Assembly: GCA_001725415.1 (NCBI GenBank)
Contig: MEGH01000021.1
Span: forward strand, 1 to 64,000
From: Pseudonocardia sp. SCN 73-27
Lineage (GTDB): Bacteria > Actinomycetota > Actinomycetes > Mycobacteriales > Pseudonocardiaceae
Direction of reading: 5' to 3'
Length of the DNA: 64,000 nucleotides
The notes below the pieces were generated by a model that searched no databases, was not told where the DNA came from, and saw only the letters and a program-made list of their open reading frames with translations. This document shows positions 33,059 through 42,838 of the stretch, one piece after another. Position 1 is the stretch's first letter; every line of letters begins with the position of its first letter. A program made the translations under genes and the position numbers.

Positions 33059-34818
33059 CCGGAACGGTCCGCCGCGCGCACGGGTGGCTCACGACCAGCC
33101 AGTCCGGGCTCGTCGGGCTCGCGCTGCTCATCGGGGTGGGCGCCGGATTCGGCGCGGTCGTGTTCCGGCTGCTCATCATCGGTATCACCGAAGTGGTGAC
33201 GGGCCGGGCCGACTACAGCGACGCGGGGAGGGCCGCGAGCCTGCACCTGCCGGCGCTCGGCCCGTGGTTCCTTCTGCTGGCACCGGTCGTCGGCGGGCTG
33301 CTGTACGGCCCGCTCGTGCAGCGGTTCGCACCCGAGGCGCGCGGCCACGGCGTCCCGGAGGTGATGGTCGCGGTCGCGCGCAACGGCGGGCGCATCCCGG
33401 CGCGGGTGGCGGTCGTCAAGTCGCTCGCCTCGGCGTTGTGCATCGGTACCGGCGGATCGGTCGGACGCGAAGGCCCGATCGTGCAGATCGGTTCGGCGCT
33501 GGGGTCGTCGATCGGGCAGTGGCTGCGGGTGCCCGACCATCGGCTACGGCTGATGGTCGCGTGCGGCGCGGCAGGCGGGATCTCCGCCACGTTCAACGCG
33601 CCGATCGCCGGGGTCTTCTTCGGGCTCGAGGTCATCCTGCGGCGCTTCACCGCCGAGGCGTTCGGTGTCGTCGTCATCTCCTCGGTGACGGCGAACGTGA
33701 TCGCTCGCGCCGTCGTCGGCGACGACCACATCCTGACGTTGCCCCCCTACTCTCTCGGGTCGGCCGCGGAATTCCCGTTCTACGCGGTCCTCGGGCTCGT
33801 CGCGGGCGTCGTCGGCTGGGGGTTCGCCCGGGTCCTCTACCGGGTCGAGGACCTCTGCGACGCGATCTGGCGTGGGCCGCAGTGGCTCCGGCCGGCCGTC
33901 GGTGGGGTCGTGCTCGGAGGGGTACTGCTCGCGCTGCCGCAGCTGTACGGCGTCGGGTACCCGGTGCTGGAGAAGGGGATCGCCGGCGGGTACGCGGTCG
34001 GGTTCCTGCTGGTGCTGCTCGTCGGCAAGATGCTGGCGACGAGCCTGACCATCGGTATCGGCGGGTCGGGAGGGGTGTTCGCACCGTCGTTGTTCGTCGG
34101 CGGGATGCTGGGTACGGCGTTCGGCGACGCGGCGCACGCGGCGTTCCCGGGGCTCGACCTCTCGCCCGGTGCGTTCGGGCTCGTCGGCATGGCCGCGGTG
34201 TTCGCAGCGGCGAGCCACGCCCCGATCGCGGCTGTCCTGATCGTCTTCGAGCTGACGGGGGAGTACTCGATCATCCTGCCGCTCATGGCGGCCGTCGCCC
34301 TTGCGACCGGGATCAGCCACCTGATCGCGCGCGACAACATCTACACGCTCAAGCTGATCCGCCGCGGGATCGACATCGACGCCGACGCCGACGAGACCGG
34401 CCCGCTCCGACGGCTGACCGTGGCCGACGCCATGCGACCTCCGCCCACCGCGGTCGCGGCGTCGGCGGGCCTCGGGGAGCTGGCCGACCGTCTCGCCGAC
34501 AGCCGCTACGGTGCGATGCCCGTCGTCGACGACGAGGGGTGCTACCTCGGGGCGGCGCTCGCCGGTGAGGTGGTGTCCGATGCCGCCGGGCAGGACGACC
34601 AGGACCTCCCGCGCGCGGTCGACCTCGCGCGGCGGCTCCCGGAGCTGGGGCCGGACACCTCGTTGCACGACGCCCTGCGCGCCCTGACCGAGCACGACGC
34701 GACGGGCCTGCCCGTCGTCGCCTCCCCGGGAGACCCGCCGGTGGGCTGGATCGACCATCGCGACGTCCTCACCTCCTACGCCGCGGCGGACGGTCACGAC
34801 CGTCCGGGCCCGCCGTAG
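33055..34818 (+). CDS. ClC-family chloride channel/transporter with CBS domains
   Basis: 587 residues, GTG start overlapping the MarR stop. Channel motifs: RGHGVPEVMVA (equivalent of GSGIP), GGSVGREGPIVQIGS (GxEGP) and a later GIGGSGGVFAPSLFVGG. About ten to twelve membrane helices are followed by paired CBS domains in roughly the last 140 residues (TVADAMRPPPTAVAA, RYGAMPVVDDEG, ALTEHDATGLPVV), which usually bind adenine nucleotides. Channel versus H+/Cl- exchanger cannot be settled by eye. Confidence 0.93.
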   Translation: MTGTVRRAHGWLTTSQSGLVGLALLIGVGAGFGAVVFRLLIIGITEVVTGRADYSDAGRAASLHLPALGPWFLLLAPVVGGLLYGPLVQRFAPEARGHGVPEVMVAVARNGGRIPARVAVVKSLASALCIGTGGSVGREGPIVQIGSALGSSIGQWLRVPDHRLRLMVACGAAGGISATFNAPIAGVFFGLEVILRRFTAEAFGVVVISSVTANVIARAVVGDDHILTLPPYSLGSAAEFPFYAVLGLVAGVVGWGFARVLYRVEDLCDAIWRGPQWLRPAVGGVVLGGVLLALPQLYGVGYPVLEKGIAGGYAVGFLLVLLVGKMLATSLTIGIGGSGGVFAPSLFVGGMLGTAFGDAAHAAFPGLDLSPGAFGLVGMAAVFAAASHAPIAAVLIVFELTGEYSIILPLMAAVALATGISHLIARDNIYTLKLIRRGIDIDADADETGPLRRLTVADAMRPPPTAVAASAGLGELADRLADSRYGAMPVVDDEGCYLGAALAGEVVSDAAGQDDQDLPRAVDLARRLPELGPDTSLHDALRALTEHDATGLPVVASPGDPPVGWIDHRDVLTSYAAADGHDRPGPP

Positions 34819-35152
34819 CGGCGGCGGTGCCGGGCTCGTCGGCCGACTGGAGCAGCCGTTCGGCCAACGCCCGGACGTGCCCGCGCAGCGCGTCGGGCTC
34901 CTCGACGACGAAGGGACGGTCGATCCAGGCGAGCAGGGCCGGCACCCAGCCGAGCTCCTCGACCTCCAGCCGCAGCCGGCCGTCGTCGGTGGCGTCGGTC
35001 GTCGCGAGGCCGGGTGGGAGCCTGCGGGCGACGTGGTGGCGGTCGGCCTGCACGAGGACGCGGACGGTGTGCCGGCGTGGCGCGGTGGCCGGGGCGGTGA
35101 GCAGGCGGTCGCGTGGCTCGCGCGCGTCCGGCGCGGTCGTCACCCCGCCCAC
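34769..35152 (-). pseudogene. C-terminal remnant of a WYL-domain (YafY-like) regulator
   Basis: The reverse frame reads TVRVLVQADRHHVARRLPPG, RLRLEVEELGWVPALLAW and PDALRGHVRALAERLLQ, typical of the WCX end of HTH-WYL regulators. The HTH and WYL domains (about 200 residues) are missing, and the frame starts with Pro/Arg-rich noncoding-like sequence. The 3' end overlaps the ClC gene by 50 bases. Probably a relic. Confidence 0.55.
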
Positions 35153-35167
35153 GTGCGGGTCGGACCA

Positions 35168-35581
35168 CTAGGACCGGGGTGGGGCGGACCGTTCGCGGGC
35201 ACGAGCGGTGGCCGCCGCGAGGTGGCCCACCCCGGTGACCATCGCGCGCCGCCACGGCGCCACACCCTCCAGCTCGATCTCGAGGGAGAAGCTGAGAAAG
35301 GTCCTGATCAGCACGATCAGCCCGAGGACGGCGACGTCGGACACGCTCGGTACGACCGCGACCGTCCGGAGCAGGTCCGCGGCGACGAGGATCTCGATGG
35401 ACAACAGGAGCGCGCCGCCGAACGTCTCGCGCAACGTGAGGTAGGCCGGACGCCCCCCACCGGACCGCACGAGCACCCGGATCGCCAGCGCCATGGCCAG
35501 GACCGTCCCCGCCACCAGCGTGACCGCGCCGAGCACCTCGAAGACAGCTGCCGTGTGCTCCATGACCTCGACCAGGGTCAC
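35168..35581 (-). CDS. DUF1622 membrane protein
   Basis: 137 residues; GTG start six bases after AGGAGG. Three membrane helices (FEVLGAVTLVAGTVLAMALAI, GGALLLSIEILVAADLL, VAVLGLIVLIRTFLSFSLEIELEG) match DUF1622, whose last helix carries the R-T-x-x-S-x-x-L-E-x-E signature. Function unknown. It stands alone between a WYL relic and the divergent AI-2E family gene. Confidence 0.82.
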   Translation of the reverse strand: MTLVEVMEHTAAVFEVLGAVTLVAGTVLAMALAIRVLVRSGGGRPAYLTLRETFGGALLLSIEILVAADLLRTVAVVPSVSDVAVLGLIVLIRTFLSFSLEIELEGVAPWRRAMVTGVGHLAAATARARERSAPPRS

Positions 35582-35799
35582 CGGTTGCCTCCTCATCCCC
35601 AGCCGCGGGGCCCGCCGACCGGTCGACCACCCTGACGAGTCCGACGGGCGAGCCTGATCGGGGGCGCGTCCGGGCGGCATCCCCCTCGGAGGGTGATCGC
35701 CCGCGGGGACGCGCCGTCACCGGCCGAGCCCACGAGAAGCACGGGTCTCGCCCGTTCCGGGTGACGTACGGGAAGGTGGTCCGGTTCTACGGTCCCGGC

Positions 35800-37116
35800 G
35801 TGACGATTCCGCAGACCGGGGCCGGCGCCTCCACGGGCGACGCGGCTGTCAGCAACGGCGCGCGGCGGGCGATCCCGCGGGCGCTCGTGGTCCTGCTCGG
35901 CGCGGCCTCGGTGGTGGTCGTCGTGGCCGGGGCGCAGGCCGTGGCCTGGCTGATCGGCCCCGCCTTCATGGCCCTGATCATCGTGATCGCGGTGGCCCCG
36001 GTCCAGGGGTGGCTGCGGCGGAAGGGCTGGCCCGCCTGGGCGACGACGCTGGTCGTGATCCTGCTCGTCTACGGCGTCCTGGTCGTCCTCGCGCTCGGCC
36101 TGATCGTCTCCATCGCCCAGCTCGGCACGGAGCTGCCGCAGTACGCGTCGAAGGCCGACGGGTTGGTCAGTCAGGTGACCAACGAGCTCGCCCGCTTCGG
36201 GGTCGGTCCCGACCAGCTGGCCGCGGCCCGCGGATCGCTCAACGTCGGAAAGCTCGCCGGTGTGATCGGGGCGATCCTCGGCAGCGTGGCAGGACTCGCG
36301 ACGAACCTCGTGTTCCTGCTCGCCCTGCTGCTCTTCCTGGCCGTGGAGTCCGGGGGAGCAGGGACGCGGCTGGCATACATCGCTCAGGACCGGCCCCAGG
36401 TGTCGGCCGCGCTCACCCACTTCGCATGGGGCACGCGGCAGTACCTGCTGGTCACCACGGTGTTCGGGTTCATCGTCGCGGTGCTCGACTGGGCCGCGCT
36501 GGCGATCATGGGAATTCCGCTGGCCCTGACCTGGGGGCTGCTGTCGTTCGTCACCAACTACATCCCGAACGTCGGGTTCATCATCGGTGTCATCCCGCCC
36601 GCGCTGCTGGCCCTGCTGACCGGTGGATGGTCGCTCGCCATCGCCGTGGTCGTCGTCTACTGCGTGCTGAACTTCATCGTCCAGTCGATCATCCAGCCGC
36701 GGTTCATCGGCGACGCGGTCGGCCTGTCGGTCACCGTGACGTTCGTCGCGCTGGTCTTCTGGGCCTGGTTGCTGGGTCCGCTGGGCGCGATCCTCGCGAT
36801 CCCGCTGACCCTGCTGTGCAAGGCGTTGCTCGTCGACATCGACCCGCGCGCCCGCTGGGCCGCCGTCCTGCTCCGGGACACCCCGATGGAGCCGGACGAG
36901 GCCGCGGCGGCCAAGGCGGCGCGCAAGGCGGCCCGCAAGAACCGCAGGCGTGGGGGCCACGCCGAGGGCAACGGCGACGCACCCGACGCTCCGTCGGACG
37001 ACGTACCCGGCGCTCCGTCGGAGGGTGCGTCGTCGGACACCGCGCCCGGCACGACGACGGGCGACGTCGGCAAACCGTCCTCGGGTGACGGGAAGCCGCG
37101 ACTGCCGAGCAGCTGA
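35800..37116 (+). CDS. AI-2E/PerM-family membrane transporter
   Basis: 438 residues. Start placed at GTG 35800: TACGGT ends six bases before it and no ribosome site exists, the layout of a leaderless actinobacterial transcript; a GTG at 35761 is the alternative. Seven to eight helices with typical family segments VAPVQGWLRRKGWPAW, TNYIPNVGFIIGVIPPALLAL and IQPRFIGDAVGLSVTVT. The last 70 residues are a charged Gly/Ser/Asp/Pro tail that includes a tandem pair of AP(S)DDVPGAPSEG-like repeats. The cargo is unknown. Confidence 0.88.
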   Translation: MTIPQTGAGASTGDAAVSNGARRAIPRALVVLLGAASVVVVVAGAQAVAWLIGPAFMALIIVIAVAPVQGWLRRKGWPAWATTLVVILLVYGVLVVLALGLIVSIAQLGTELPQYASKADGLVSQVTNELARFGVGPDQLAAARGSLNVGKLAGVIGAILGSVAGLATNLVFLLALLLFLAVESGGAGTRLAYIAQDRPQVSAALTHFAWGTRQYLLVTTVFGFIVAVLDWAALAIMGIPLALTWGLLSFVTNYIPNVGFIIGVIPPALLALLTGGWSLAIAVVVVYCVLNFIVQSIIQPRFIGDAVGLSVTVTFVALVFWAWLLGPLGAILAIPLTLLCKALLVDIDPRARWAAVLLRDTPMEPDEAAAAKAARKAARKNRRRGGHAEGNGDAPDAPSDDVPGAPSEGASSDTAPGTTTGDVGKPSSGDGKPRLPSS

Positions 37117-37170
37117 GCACGAAGAGCCGTGCCAGCGGGCACCGACGACGCGGTCCGTCCGGGAGGCGGG

Positions 37171-37842
37171 ATGAGCACCGAGGCGCTCCTGCTCGCCCTG
37201 ACAACGATCATCCGCCCGACCACGCTGGCCGCGGTGTTCGCGATCCTCGCCACGCGCAGCCCCCAACGGCTGCTGCTGGTGTACGTGGTGGCGGCGGCCG
37301 CGTTCAGCATCATGATCGGCATCCTCGTGATCGCGCTGCTGCGTGGCCTGCTGTCCTCGACGTCGTCGTCGGCGCCGCGGCCGGTGCTCGACCTCGTGCT
37401 CGGCGGTGCCTCGCTCGGGTACGCGTGCGCCGCGTGGGTCGGCTGGGCGCCACGGCGGCGCAGCACCCGTCCGCCGGACGAGCCGACGTGGACGCAAAGG
37501 ATGCTGGACGGCATGACGGTGCGGGGAGCGGCCTACGCCGGGATCCTGACCCACCTGCCCGGACTGGTCTACCTCGCGGCGCTCAACGCGATCGTCGCCA
37601 GCACGACGGACTCGCTCGACAGGCTCTTCCAGGTCGCCGTCTACACCCTCATCTGGTGCCTCCTGCCGCTGACGGCCCTGCTGCTGTCGCTGCGTCGGCC
37701 GGAGCTGTGCCGGGAGCTGCTCGAACGCCTCCGTGACGTCACCCGCCGGCACCGGAGGTTGATCACCGTGGTGTTCCTGGGCGTGTTCGGCAGCTATCTC
37801 GTCTGGTCCGGGATCACGCTGCTCACCGCAGCGCCGACCTGA
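37171..37842 (+). CDS. GAP-family membrane protein
   Basis: 223 residues from ATG 37171 behind GGGAGGCGGG. Six membrane helices. The opening TEALLLALTTIIRPTTLAAVFAILATRSP resembles the GAP/Sap family implicated in glycolipid export in mycobacteria (Pro-rich turns after helix one). It lies 54 bases after the AI-2E family gene on the same strand and may be co-transcribed. Substrate unknown. Confidence 0.72.
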   Translation: MSTEALLLALTTIIRPTTLAAVFAILATRSPQRLLLVYVVAAAAFSIMIGILVIALLRGLLSSTSSSAPRPVLDLVLGGASLGYACAAWVGWAPRRRSTRPPDEPTWTQRMLDGMTVRGAAYAGILTHLPGLVYLAALNAIVASTTDSLDRLFQVAVYTLIWCLLPLTALLLSLRRPELCRELLERLRDVTRRHRRLITVVFLGVFGSYLVWSGITLLTAAPT

Positions 37843-37903
37843 CCGCGGCGCCTCATACGTCGCGGGCGAGTCGCGAGCGCGGCCGCGCGCCCACGATGTC
37901 CCG

Positions 37904-38668
37904 ATGACGAGTGGCATGAGAAGCCTCCTCGAACTGGAGGTTCCCTGGAGTCCCGACTTCGACGACGCGCGCCACGAGTGGCGCCGACTCTTCAGCGAGG
38001 TGTTCGGCACCTTCCTGCTGGTCCTCGCCGGTGCGGGTGGTGCGGTGGTCGACGCGGCGAGCGGCGGCCAGATCGGTCGCGGGGCCGCCGTCACCGCGCC
38101 GGGGTTGATGGTGCTGGGCGTGATCCTGTTCATGGGCGGCATCGGGGGCGCGCACCTCAACCCGGCGGTCACGCTCGCGTTCTCGCTGCGCGGTGACTTC
38201 CCGTGGCGGCGGGTCCCGGGCTACGTGCTCGCCCAGCTGATCGGGGCCACGGTGGCCTGCCTGGTCCTGTGGGGGGTCTTCGGACGCATCGGCATGCTGG
38301 GCGCCACCGTGCCCGGGCCGGGGTTCACCGGTGTGCAGGCCGTCCTCGTCGAGCTGTTGCTGACGGTCGGGCTGGTGAGCGTGATCCTCGGGACCGCGTC
38401 GTCGGCCCAGAACGTCGGGCCGCTGTCCGCGCTCGCCGTGGCCGGGTACATCGTGCTGGCCGGGCTGTGGTCGAGCCCTGTGAGCGGGGCGTCGATGAAC
38501 CCGGCCCGCTCGTTCGGCCCGGCGCTCGTCACCGGTGACTTCCACCAGTACTGGATCTACGTCGTCGGGCCGCTGGGCGGCGCCCTCGTCGCGGTCGGGA
38601 TCGCATTCCTGCTGCGTGGCGTGGGAGGGGACCGCGGCGGCCGTGCCGCCGCGCAGGGCGACCTGTAG
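37904..38668 (+). CDS. MIP-family aquaporin/glycerol channel
   Basis: 254 residues, six helices with both NPA boxes: GGAHLNPAVTLAF and SGASMNPARSFGP. His and Arg near the second NPA, plus small residues around it, favour a water channel, but the selectivity cannot be fixed by eye. The N-terminus has an unusual extra 25 residues (LEVPWSPDFDDARHEWRR) before helix one. It is convergent with the DAG-kinase-like gene, with only 11 bases between stops. Confidence 0.92.
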   Translation: MTSGMRSLLELEVPWSPDFDDARHEWRRLFSEVFGTFLLVLAGAGGAVVDAASGGQIGRGAAVTAPGLMVLGVILFMGGIGGAHLNPAVTLAFSLRGDFPWRRVPGYVLAQLIGATVACLVLWGVFGRIGMLGATVPGPGFTGVQAVLVELLLTVGLVSVILGTASSAQNVGPLSALAVAGYIVLAGLWSSPVSGASMNPARSFGPALVTGDFHQYWIYVVGPLGGALVAVGIAFLLRGVGGDRGGRAAAQGDL

Positions 38669-38679
38669 GAGCGCGTTCC

Positions 38680-40026
38680 TCAGGCTGCCGTCCACTCCTT
38701 GCCCCCGGCCACCCGCAGCAGGCCGCCGACGGCCCGGCCGATGCCCGCGTGCGCGACACCGACGGGCGGCGCGCCCGGGGCGTCGAGAGGTGTCCGCACC
38801 TGCAGGGCTCCGGGCAGCACCCGGAACCGCAGCGGCGTGGGGAGCCGGAGCGCCTCGCCGTCGACCCCGACGTCGATCAGCTCGTCCGCCGAGTCGACGA
38901 CGAACTCCGGGGCGGTCCATTCGCGGTAGCCCGCGAACTGTCCGAGGCGCCGGCCCGCCTGCGCGGCGACGAGCTTGCCCACCTCGTGGCCGACCGTCAC
39001 CGAGACGAGCCCGAGCACCCCGGCGTCGAGGCGCTCCCGGGTGCCGAAGCCGCGAAGGTCGTCGAGCCGGTAGACCCCGTTGGACACCAGCAGCACGTCC
39101 GCGGTGTCGACGGGCACGCCGTCGGGCCCGGTGAACCGCAGGTCGAACGGCTTCGCCCCGGGCCCCAGGAGATCGGGCAGCATCCCTGCCGCCGTCGACA
39201 CCTTCGCGTCCCGGTAGGCGTCCGACTGCACGACGGTCGCGTAGACACCCATCGAGGCGTTGTTGACGAAGATCCGATCCCCGACCAGGGCCAGGTCGAT
39301 CCGCCGTTCGACGGCCTCCCCGTACGCGGCGAGGGCAGCGGGGACGTCGTCGCGGTCGAGGCCGAGGTCGAGCGCGAAGTGGTTGCGGGTGCCGGCCGGT
39401 ACGCAGACGAACGGCAGGTCGTGGGAGCGAGCGACGTCCGCCACGAGTGCCTGCGAGCCGTCGCCGCCGGCCATTCCGATCACATCGGCACCGTCGGCGA
39501 CGGCCTGCTCCGCGAGCTGGCGCAGGTCGTCGCCGCGCTGCAGCACGATGGCCGTGACGCCGAGGCGGGCGGCCTCCTCGACGAGGCCGAACCGCTGGAC
39601 CTTCCCGCCCCCGGACCACGGGTTCATCAGCAGCACACCTCGCCGGGCCGGGCCGACCCGGTGCGCACCGGCCGCCGGCGTCGCCGCCGTCACGGACCCG
39701 AGGGCGACCCGCGCCGCTGCCGTGGCGAGCACCGCGAGGGCGACCACGACCACCAGAGCGACGATCGACCTGATGTCGAGCAGCACGATCACGCCGACGA
39801 GCGCGGCGACGGCGACGATCACCGCGCCGATCCGCATCGCCCCGCGGTGCACGAGCGCTGTCCAGGCCGCGAGCACGGTCACCAGCAGCAGGACCAGGGC
39901 GAGGGGCAGCCACAGCGGATGGCGCCACAGCGCCCAGACGACCACCGCGAGGCCGGCGGCGAGGGCCAGGAGTGCGCCGACCGCGGCCATCCGTCGTCGC
40001 GTGTCGGGAGTTGTCTCGCTCTGCAT
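38680..40026 (-). CDS. membrane-linked diacylglycerol/lipid kinase-like protein
   Basis: 448 residues; ATG 40026 after AAAGGCGG. The first 120 residues hold four membrane helices (VGALLALAAGLAVVVWALW and three more). The kinase domain follows: GVLLMNPWSGGGKVQRF, GMAGGDGSQALVADVARSHDLPFVCVPAGTRNHFALDLGL and FVNNASMGVYATVV, typical of DAGK/sphingosine-kinase-like folds (GGDG motif). It phosphorylates a lipid, probably at the inner membrane face. The fused multi-helix N-terminus is less usual than the soluble YegS/DgkB form. Confidence 0.88.
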   Translation of the reverse strand: MQSETTPDTRRRMAAVGALLALAAGLAVVVWALWRHPLWLPLALVLLLVTVLAAWTALVHRGAMRIGAVIVAVAALVGVIVLLDIRSIVALVVVVALAVLATAAARVALGSVTAATPAAGAHRVGPARRGVLLMNPWSGGGKVQRFGLVEEAARLGVTAIVLQRGDDLRQLAEQAVADGADVIGMAGGDGSQALVADVARSHDLPFVCVPAGTRNHFALDLGLDRDDVPAALAAYGEAVERRIDLALVGDRIFVNNASMGVYATVVQSDAYRDAKVSTAAGMLPDLLGPGAKPFDLRFTGPDGVPVDTADVLLVSNGVYRLDDLRGFGTRERLDAGVLGLVSVTVGHEVGKLVAAQAGRRLGQFAGYREWTAPEFVVDSADELIDVGVDGEALRLPTPLRFRVLPGALQVRTPLDAPGAPPVGVAHAGIGRAVGGLLRVAGGKEWTAA

Positions 40027-40133
40027 GGCACGACCGCCTTTCACCCGGGCTCGGGACCAACGCTGCTGTGGCCGGAGAGCCGCGTCGTCACCCGTGGCGG
40101 GGGAATGTCGGCCGCGCACGGTCCGCGTGCCGG

Positions 40134-40700
40134 TCAGGGGCGGCTGCGGTGCCACGGTCCGGGGCCGCGGACCGTGGCCGACACCGGTGCGGTGCCACCG
40201 ACCCGGCCGGCGCCGTCGGTGGCACGGGGCCTGCGGGCGGTGCCGACGAGCGCACGCGCCGCCGTCGCCAGCACCACGACGTCGAAGATCAGCTGGCCGA
40301 TGACCAGGCCCCGGGCGATCTGACCCTCGGCGTGCACGTCGCCGTACCCGACGGTGGTCAGGGTCGTGAGCGAGAAGTACAGCGCGTCGGTCTTGGTCCG
40401 GAGGTCGACGAACTGGCCCGGCATCGTCGTGGCGATCACGAGATCGGCGAGGGCGAACGTGACTACGCCGGCCACGAGGGCCACGAGCAGCGGACCGGCC
40501 CGCGCGGGGTTCGGGGTCCGGAGCTCGCGCTCCACCCGCCGCCCGACGACCAGCACCAGGAGCGCGAGGACGACCGCGAGCAGGCCGCCGCGCAGCCACG
40601 CGTCGCCCGTCGAGACGTGCTCACCGAAGGGCGCCATGTAGTACGCGATCACGACGAGTGCCGCGCTCAGCAGCGTGCGGACGACCTCACGACCGGTCAT
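40134..40700 (-). CDS. two-pore-helix potassium channel
   Basis: 188 residues. An N-terminal pair of helices is followed by a third, then the pore loop SLTTLTTVGYGDVHAEG with the K+ selectivity signature TVGYGD, and a last helix. No C-terminal RCK or cyclic-nucleotide domain; instead a basic Pro-rich tail ends at the stop. The extra first helices make it a non-minimal member of the ion-channel-2 family. Confidence 0.88.
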   Translation of the reverse strand: MTGREVVRTLLSAALVVIAYYMAPFGEHVSTGDAWLRGGLLAVVLALLVLVVGRRVERELRTPNPARAGPLLVALVAGVVTFALADLVIATTMPGQFVDLRTKTDALYFSLTTLTTVGYGDVHAEGQIARGLVIGQLIFDVVVLATAARALVGTARRPRATDGAGRVGGTAPVSATVRGPGPWHRSRP

Positions 40701-40760
40701 CCGCGGCCCCCCCGATCGCCTCCTCGCCCTGCACGCTGCCGTCCTCGCCGCGCCCGGGCG

Positions 40761-42212
40761 TCACTTCGGGTCGTCGGCGACCGTGATCCGCCCCGCGTCG
40801 ATCGCACGGCGGAGTGCGGCGTGGTCGGACTCGGTCCGCTCGGCGTAGGAGCGCGCGAACACGGCGAGCGCGCGGTCGAACGAGTCCGACGAACCCAGGT
40901 AGCCGGCGATCGCGATGCGGTCGCCGCTGCGGGCGTGCGCGCGGGCGAGCGTGCGCCCGCACAGGTCGGCATAGATGACGAGGCCGTTCGATCTCAGGCT
41001 GGTGAGGTCGATCGACCCCTTGCCGTCACGCAGCTGGCGCAGGTAGAAGTCGCGTTCCTGCCCGTCCGGGCCGGCCGCGCGTTGCCAGCCGAGGAAGATG
41101 TCGCCGACGGCCTGCATCCGCCGCTGGCCCTCGACCACCCGTTGTCCCGCCGTGGGCTGCGGCGCCGAGCCGAGGACGGACTCGAGCGTGGAGGGGCCGG
41201 CTTCCTTCGCCTGCAGGAACAGCGGATCGGCGGCGTCGCGGCCCAGGAACAGCAGCATCCAGCAGCGGGTGCCGACGCTGCCGACGCCGACGACCTTCTG
41301 GGCCGCGTCCACGGGCCGGTAGCGGTCGAAGAGCCAGCGTCGGTCCGGCGGGAGGGTCTGCCGGTACCCGACGAGGATGTCCTGGATCCATTCCTCGATC
41401 CCGCGTCGCGCGACCTCCTCCGGGTACATGTCTCGGACGGGCACCACCAGCGGGGGTGCGGACCGGATCCGCGGCGCCCCGTCGACCAGGCTGGTGAACC
41501 GGGCCAGGGCCCCGAGGTTGTCGCGGGAACGGAACTTGTCGAGGTCCCGCTCCATGCGGGTCCGCCGGCCGGGAGCGATCCGGCGCCGGTAGCGGCGGAG
41601 CGCGTCCTCGGCCTCGAGGAGGTCGTACCAGACCTCGAGGGTCGTCATCCTCGCGTACCGCCGCATCGCCTTGCGGTAGCCGCTGACGGCCGCGAGCACC
41701 GCGAGCTCCCGGTCGGCCGGGGAGAACTCGCGGTCACGCCCGGCCACCTCGACACTGGCCGCGAGCCGCTTGACGTCCCACTCCCACGGCCCCGTCAGGG
41801 TCTCGTCGAAGTCGTTGACGTCGAACACGAGCCGCCGCTCCGGCGAGGAGAAGAAGCCGAAGTTCGCCAGGTGCGCGTCCCCGCACAGCTGGACCTCGAT
41901 CCCGCTCACCGGGGTGCGGGCGAGGTCGGCCGTCATGACGGCGGCCGAGCCACGCAGGAAGGTGAACGGCGACGCCCCCATCCGCGCGTAGCGCAGCGGG
42001 AGGAGATCGGCCACGCGGCCGACGTCCTGTGCGGCCAGCAACCGCAGGGCACTCGGCCCACGGCGGGCCGGGAGCTCCGCGTGCGCGGACCGCGGGACCT
42101 CGGCGCGCGCGGAACGGCCACGCTCGTGGTGCTCGGCCGGCGCCTCCCGGGGGTCCAGGTCGGGCGCCTCGCCGAGTGCCGTCGGTGGTGTCGGGTCCAG
42201 GGCGGTCATCAC
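40761..42212 (-). CDS. DUF2252 protein, kinase-like fold
   Basis: 483 residues. Conserved blocks include RYARMGASPFTFLRGSAAVM, VQLCGDAHLANFGFFSSPERR, LVFDVNDFDETLTGPWEWDVKRLA and KVVGVGSVGTRCWMLLF. The GDAHLxNF and FDxNDFDE blocks look like the catalytic loop and metal loop of aminoglycoside-phosphotransferase-like kinases. The family's substrate is not known to me. Cytoplasmic; no tight operon partner (the gaps to the next genes are about 50-60 bases). Confidence 0.88.
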   Translation of the reverse strand: MMTALDPTPPTALGEAPDLDPREAPAEHHERGRSARAEVPRSAHAELPARRGPSALRLLAAQDVGRVADLLPLRYARMGASPFTFLRGSAAVMTADLARTPVSGIEVQLCGDAHLANFGFFSSPERRLVFDVNDFDETLTGPWEWDVKRLAASVEVAGRDREFSPADRELAVLAAVSGYRKAMRRYARMTTLEVWYDLLEAEDALRRYRRRIAPGRRTRMERDLDKFRSRDNLGALARFTSLVDGAPRIRSAPPLVVPVRDMYPEEVARRGIEEWIQDILVGYRQTLPPDRRWLFDRYRPVDAAQKVVGVGSVGTRCWMLLFLGRDAADPLFLQAKEAGPSTLESVLGSAPQPTAGQRVVEGQRRMQAVGDIFLGWQRAAGPDGQERDFYLRQLRDGKGSIDLTSLRSNGLVIYADLCGRTLARAHARSGDRIAIAGYLGSSDSFDRALAVFARSYAERTESDHAALRRAIDAGRITVADDPK

Positions 42213-42258
42213 GGCCGCACAGGGGTGTGGTGTCCGGTGGTCACTGTGCGCCTCCCGG

Positions 42259-42693
42259 TCAGGCGGCCGCGCGCTGCTCGCGGACGAGTGCGGCGATCAC
42301 GACGACGTCGAGCGCGATCAGGACGATGGACCAGACCGGGTAGTGGGGCAGGAACATGAAGTTGGCGATGGCGCTCAGCCCGGCCAGCACGATGCCGACG
42401 ATGCGCGCCCACGACTGCCCCTGAACGACGCCCAGACCGGTCAGCGCCATCGCGGCACCGACGATCAGGTGGACCCAGCCCCATGTCGTCACGTCGAACG
42501 AGTAGACGTAGTTCGGGGTGACGACGTACACCTGGTCCCGGACCAGCGCTGCGATCCCGGCGAGGACCTCGCAGATGCCGGCCACGATGAGGAATACGCC
42601 CGCGAAGACGGTGAATCCGGTCGACCACCCCGTCGAGGCGGGACGGGTCGACGTCGGGTCGCCACCCGGCGGGCGGGTCGTCGTGTCGCTCAT
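42259..42693 (-). CDS. DUF7144-type four-helix membrane protein
   Basis: 144 residues; ATG 42693 with GAGAGGAAC. The sequence GWSTGFTVFAGVFLIVAGICEVLAG, then YSFDVTTWGWVHLIVGAAMALTG and WARIVGIVLAGLSAIANFMFLP, is the hallmark of a small actinobacterial four-helix family. Function unknown. It lies 46 bases upstream of the DUF2252 gene on the same strand, so the two may share a transcript. Confidence 0.8.
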   Translation of the reverse strand: MSDTTTRPPGGDPTSTRPASTGWSTGFTVFAGVFLIVAGICEVLAGIAALVRDQVYVVTPNYVYSFDVTTWGWVHLIVGAAMALTGLGVVQGQSWARIVGIVLAGLSAIANFMFLPHYPVWSIVLIALDVVVIAALVREQRAAA

Positions 42694-42838
42694 GTCGTGT
42701 TCCTCTCCCTGACGGAGATCGGTGACCTTCTGACGAGATCGACCTTGGCGGCGCTGTTGTCGTCGCGCCTCGCCCGCCGGGTGTGGTTTCTCCGCCTCGG
42801 TGCCGCGGTCACGGTCCCGGCCGTCGGCCGGCGGGACG

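Noticed and set aside
37926..37952. TGGAGGTTCCCTGGAG as a fourth response-regulator site
   Set aside because: It lies inside the aquaporin coding start and matches only part of the motif; likely coincidence.
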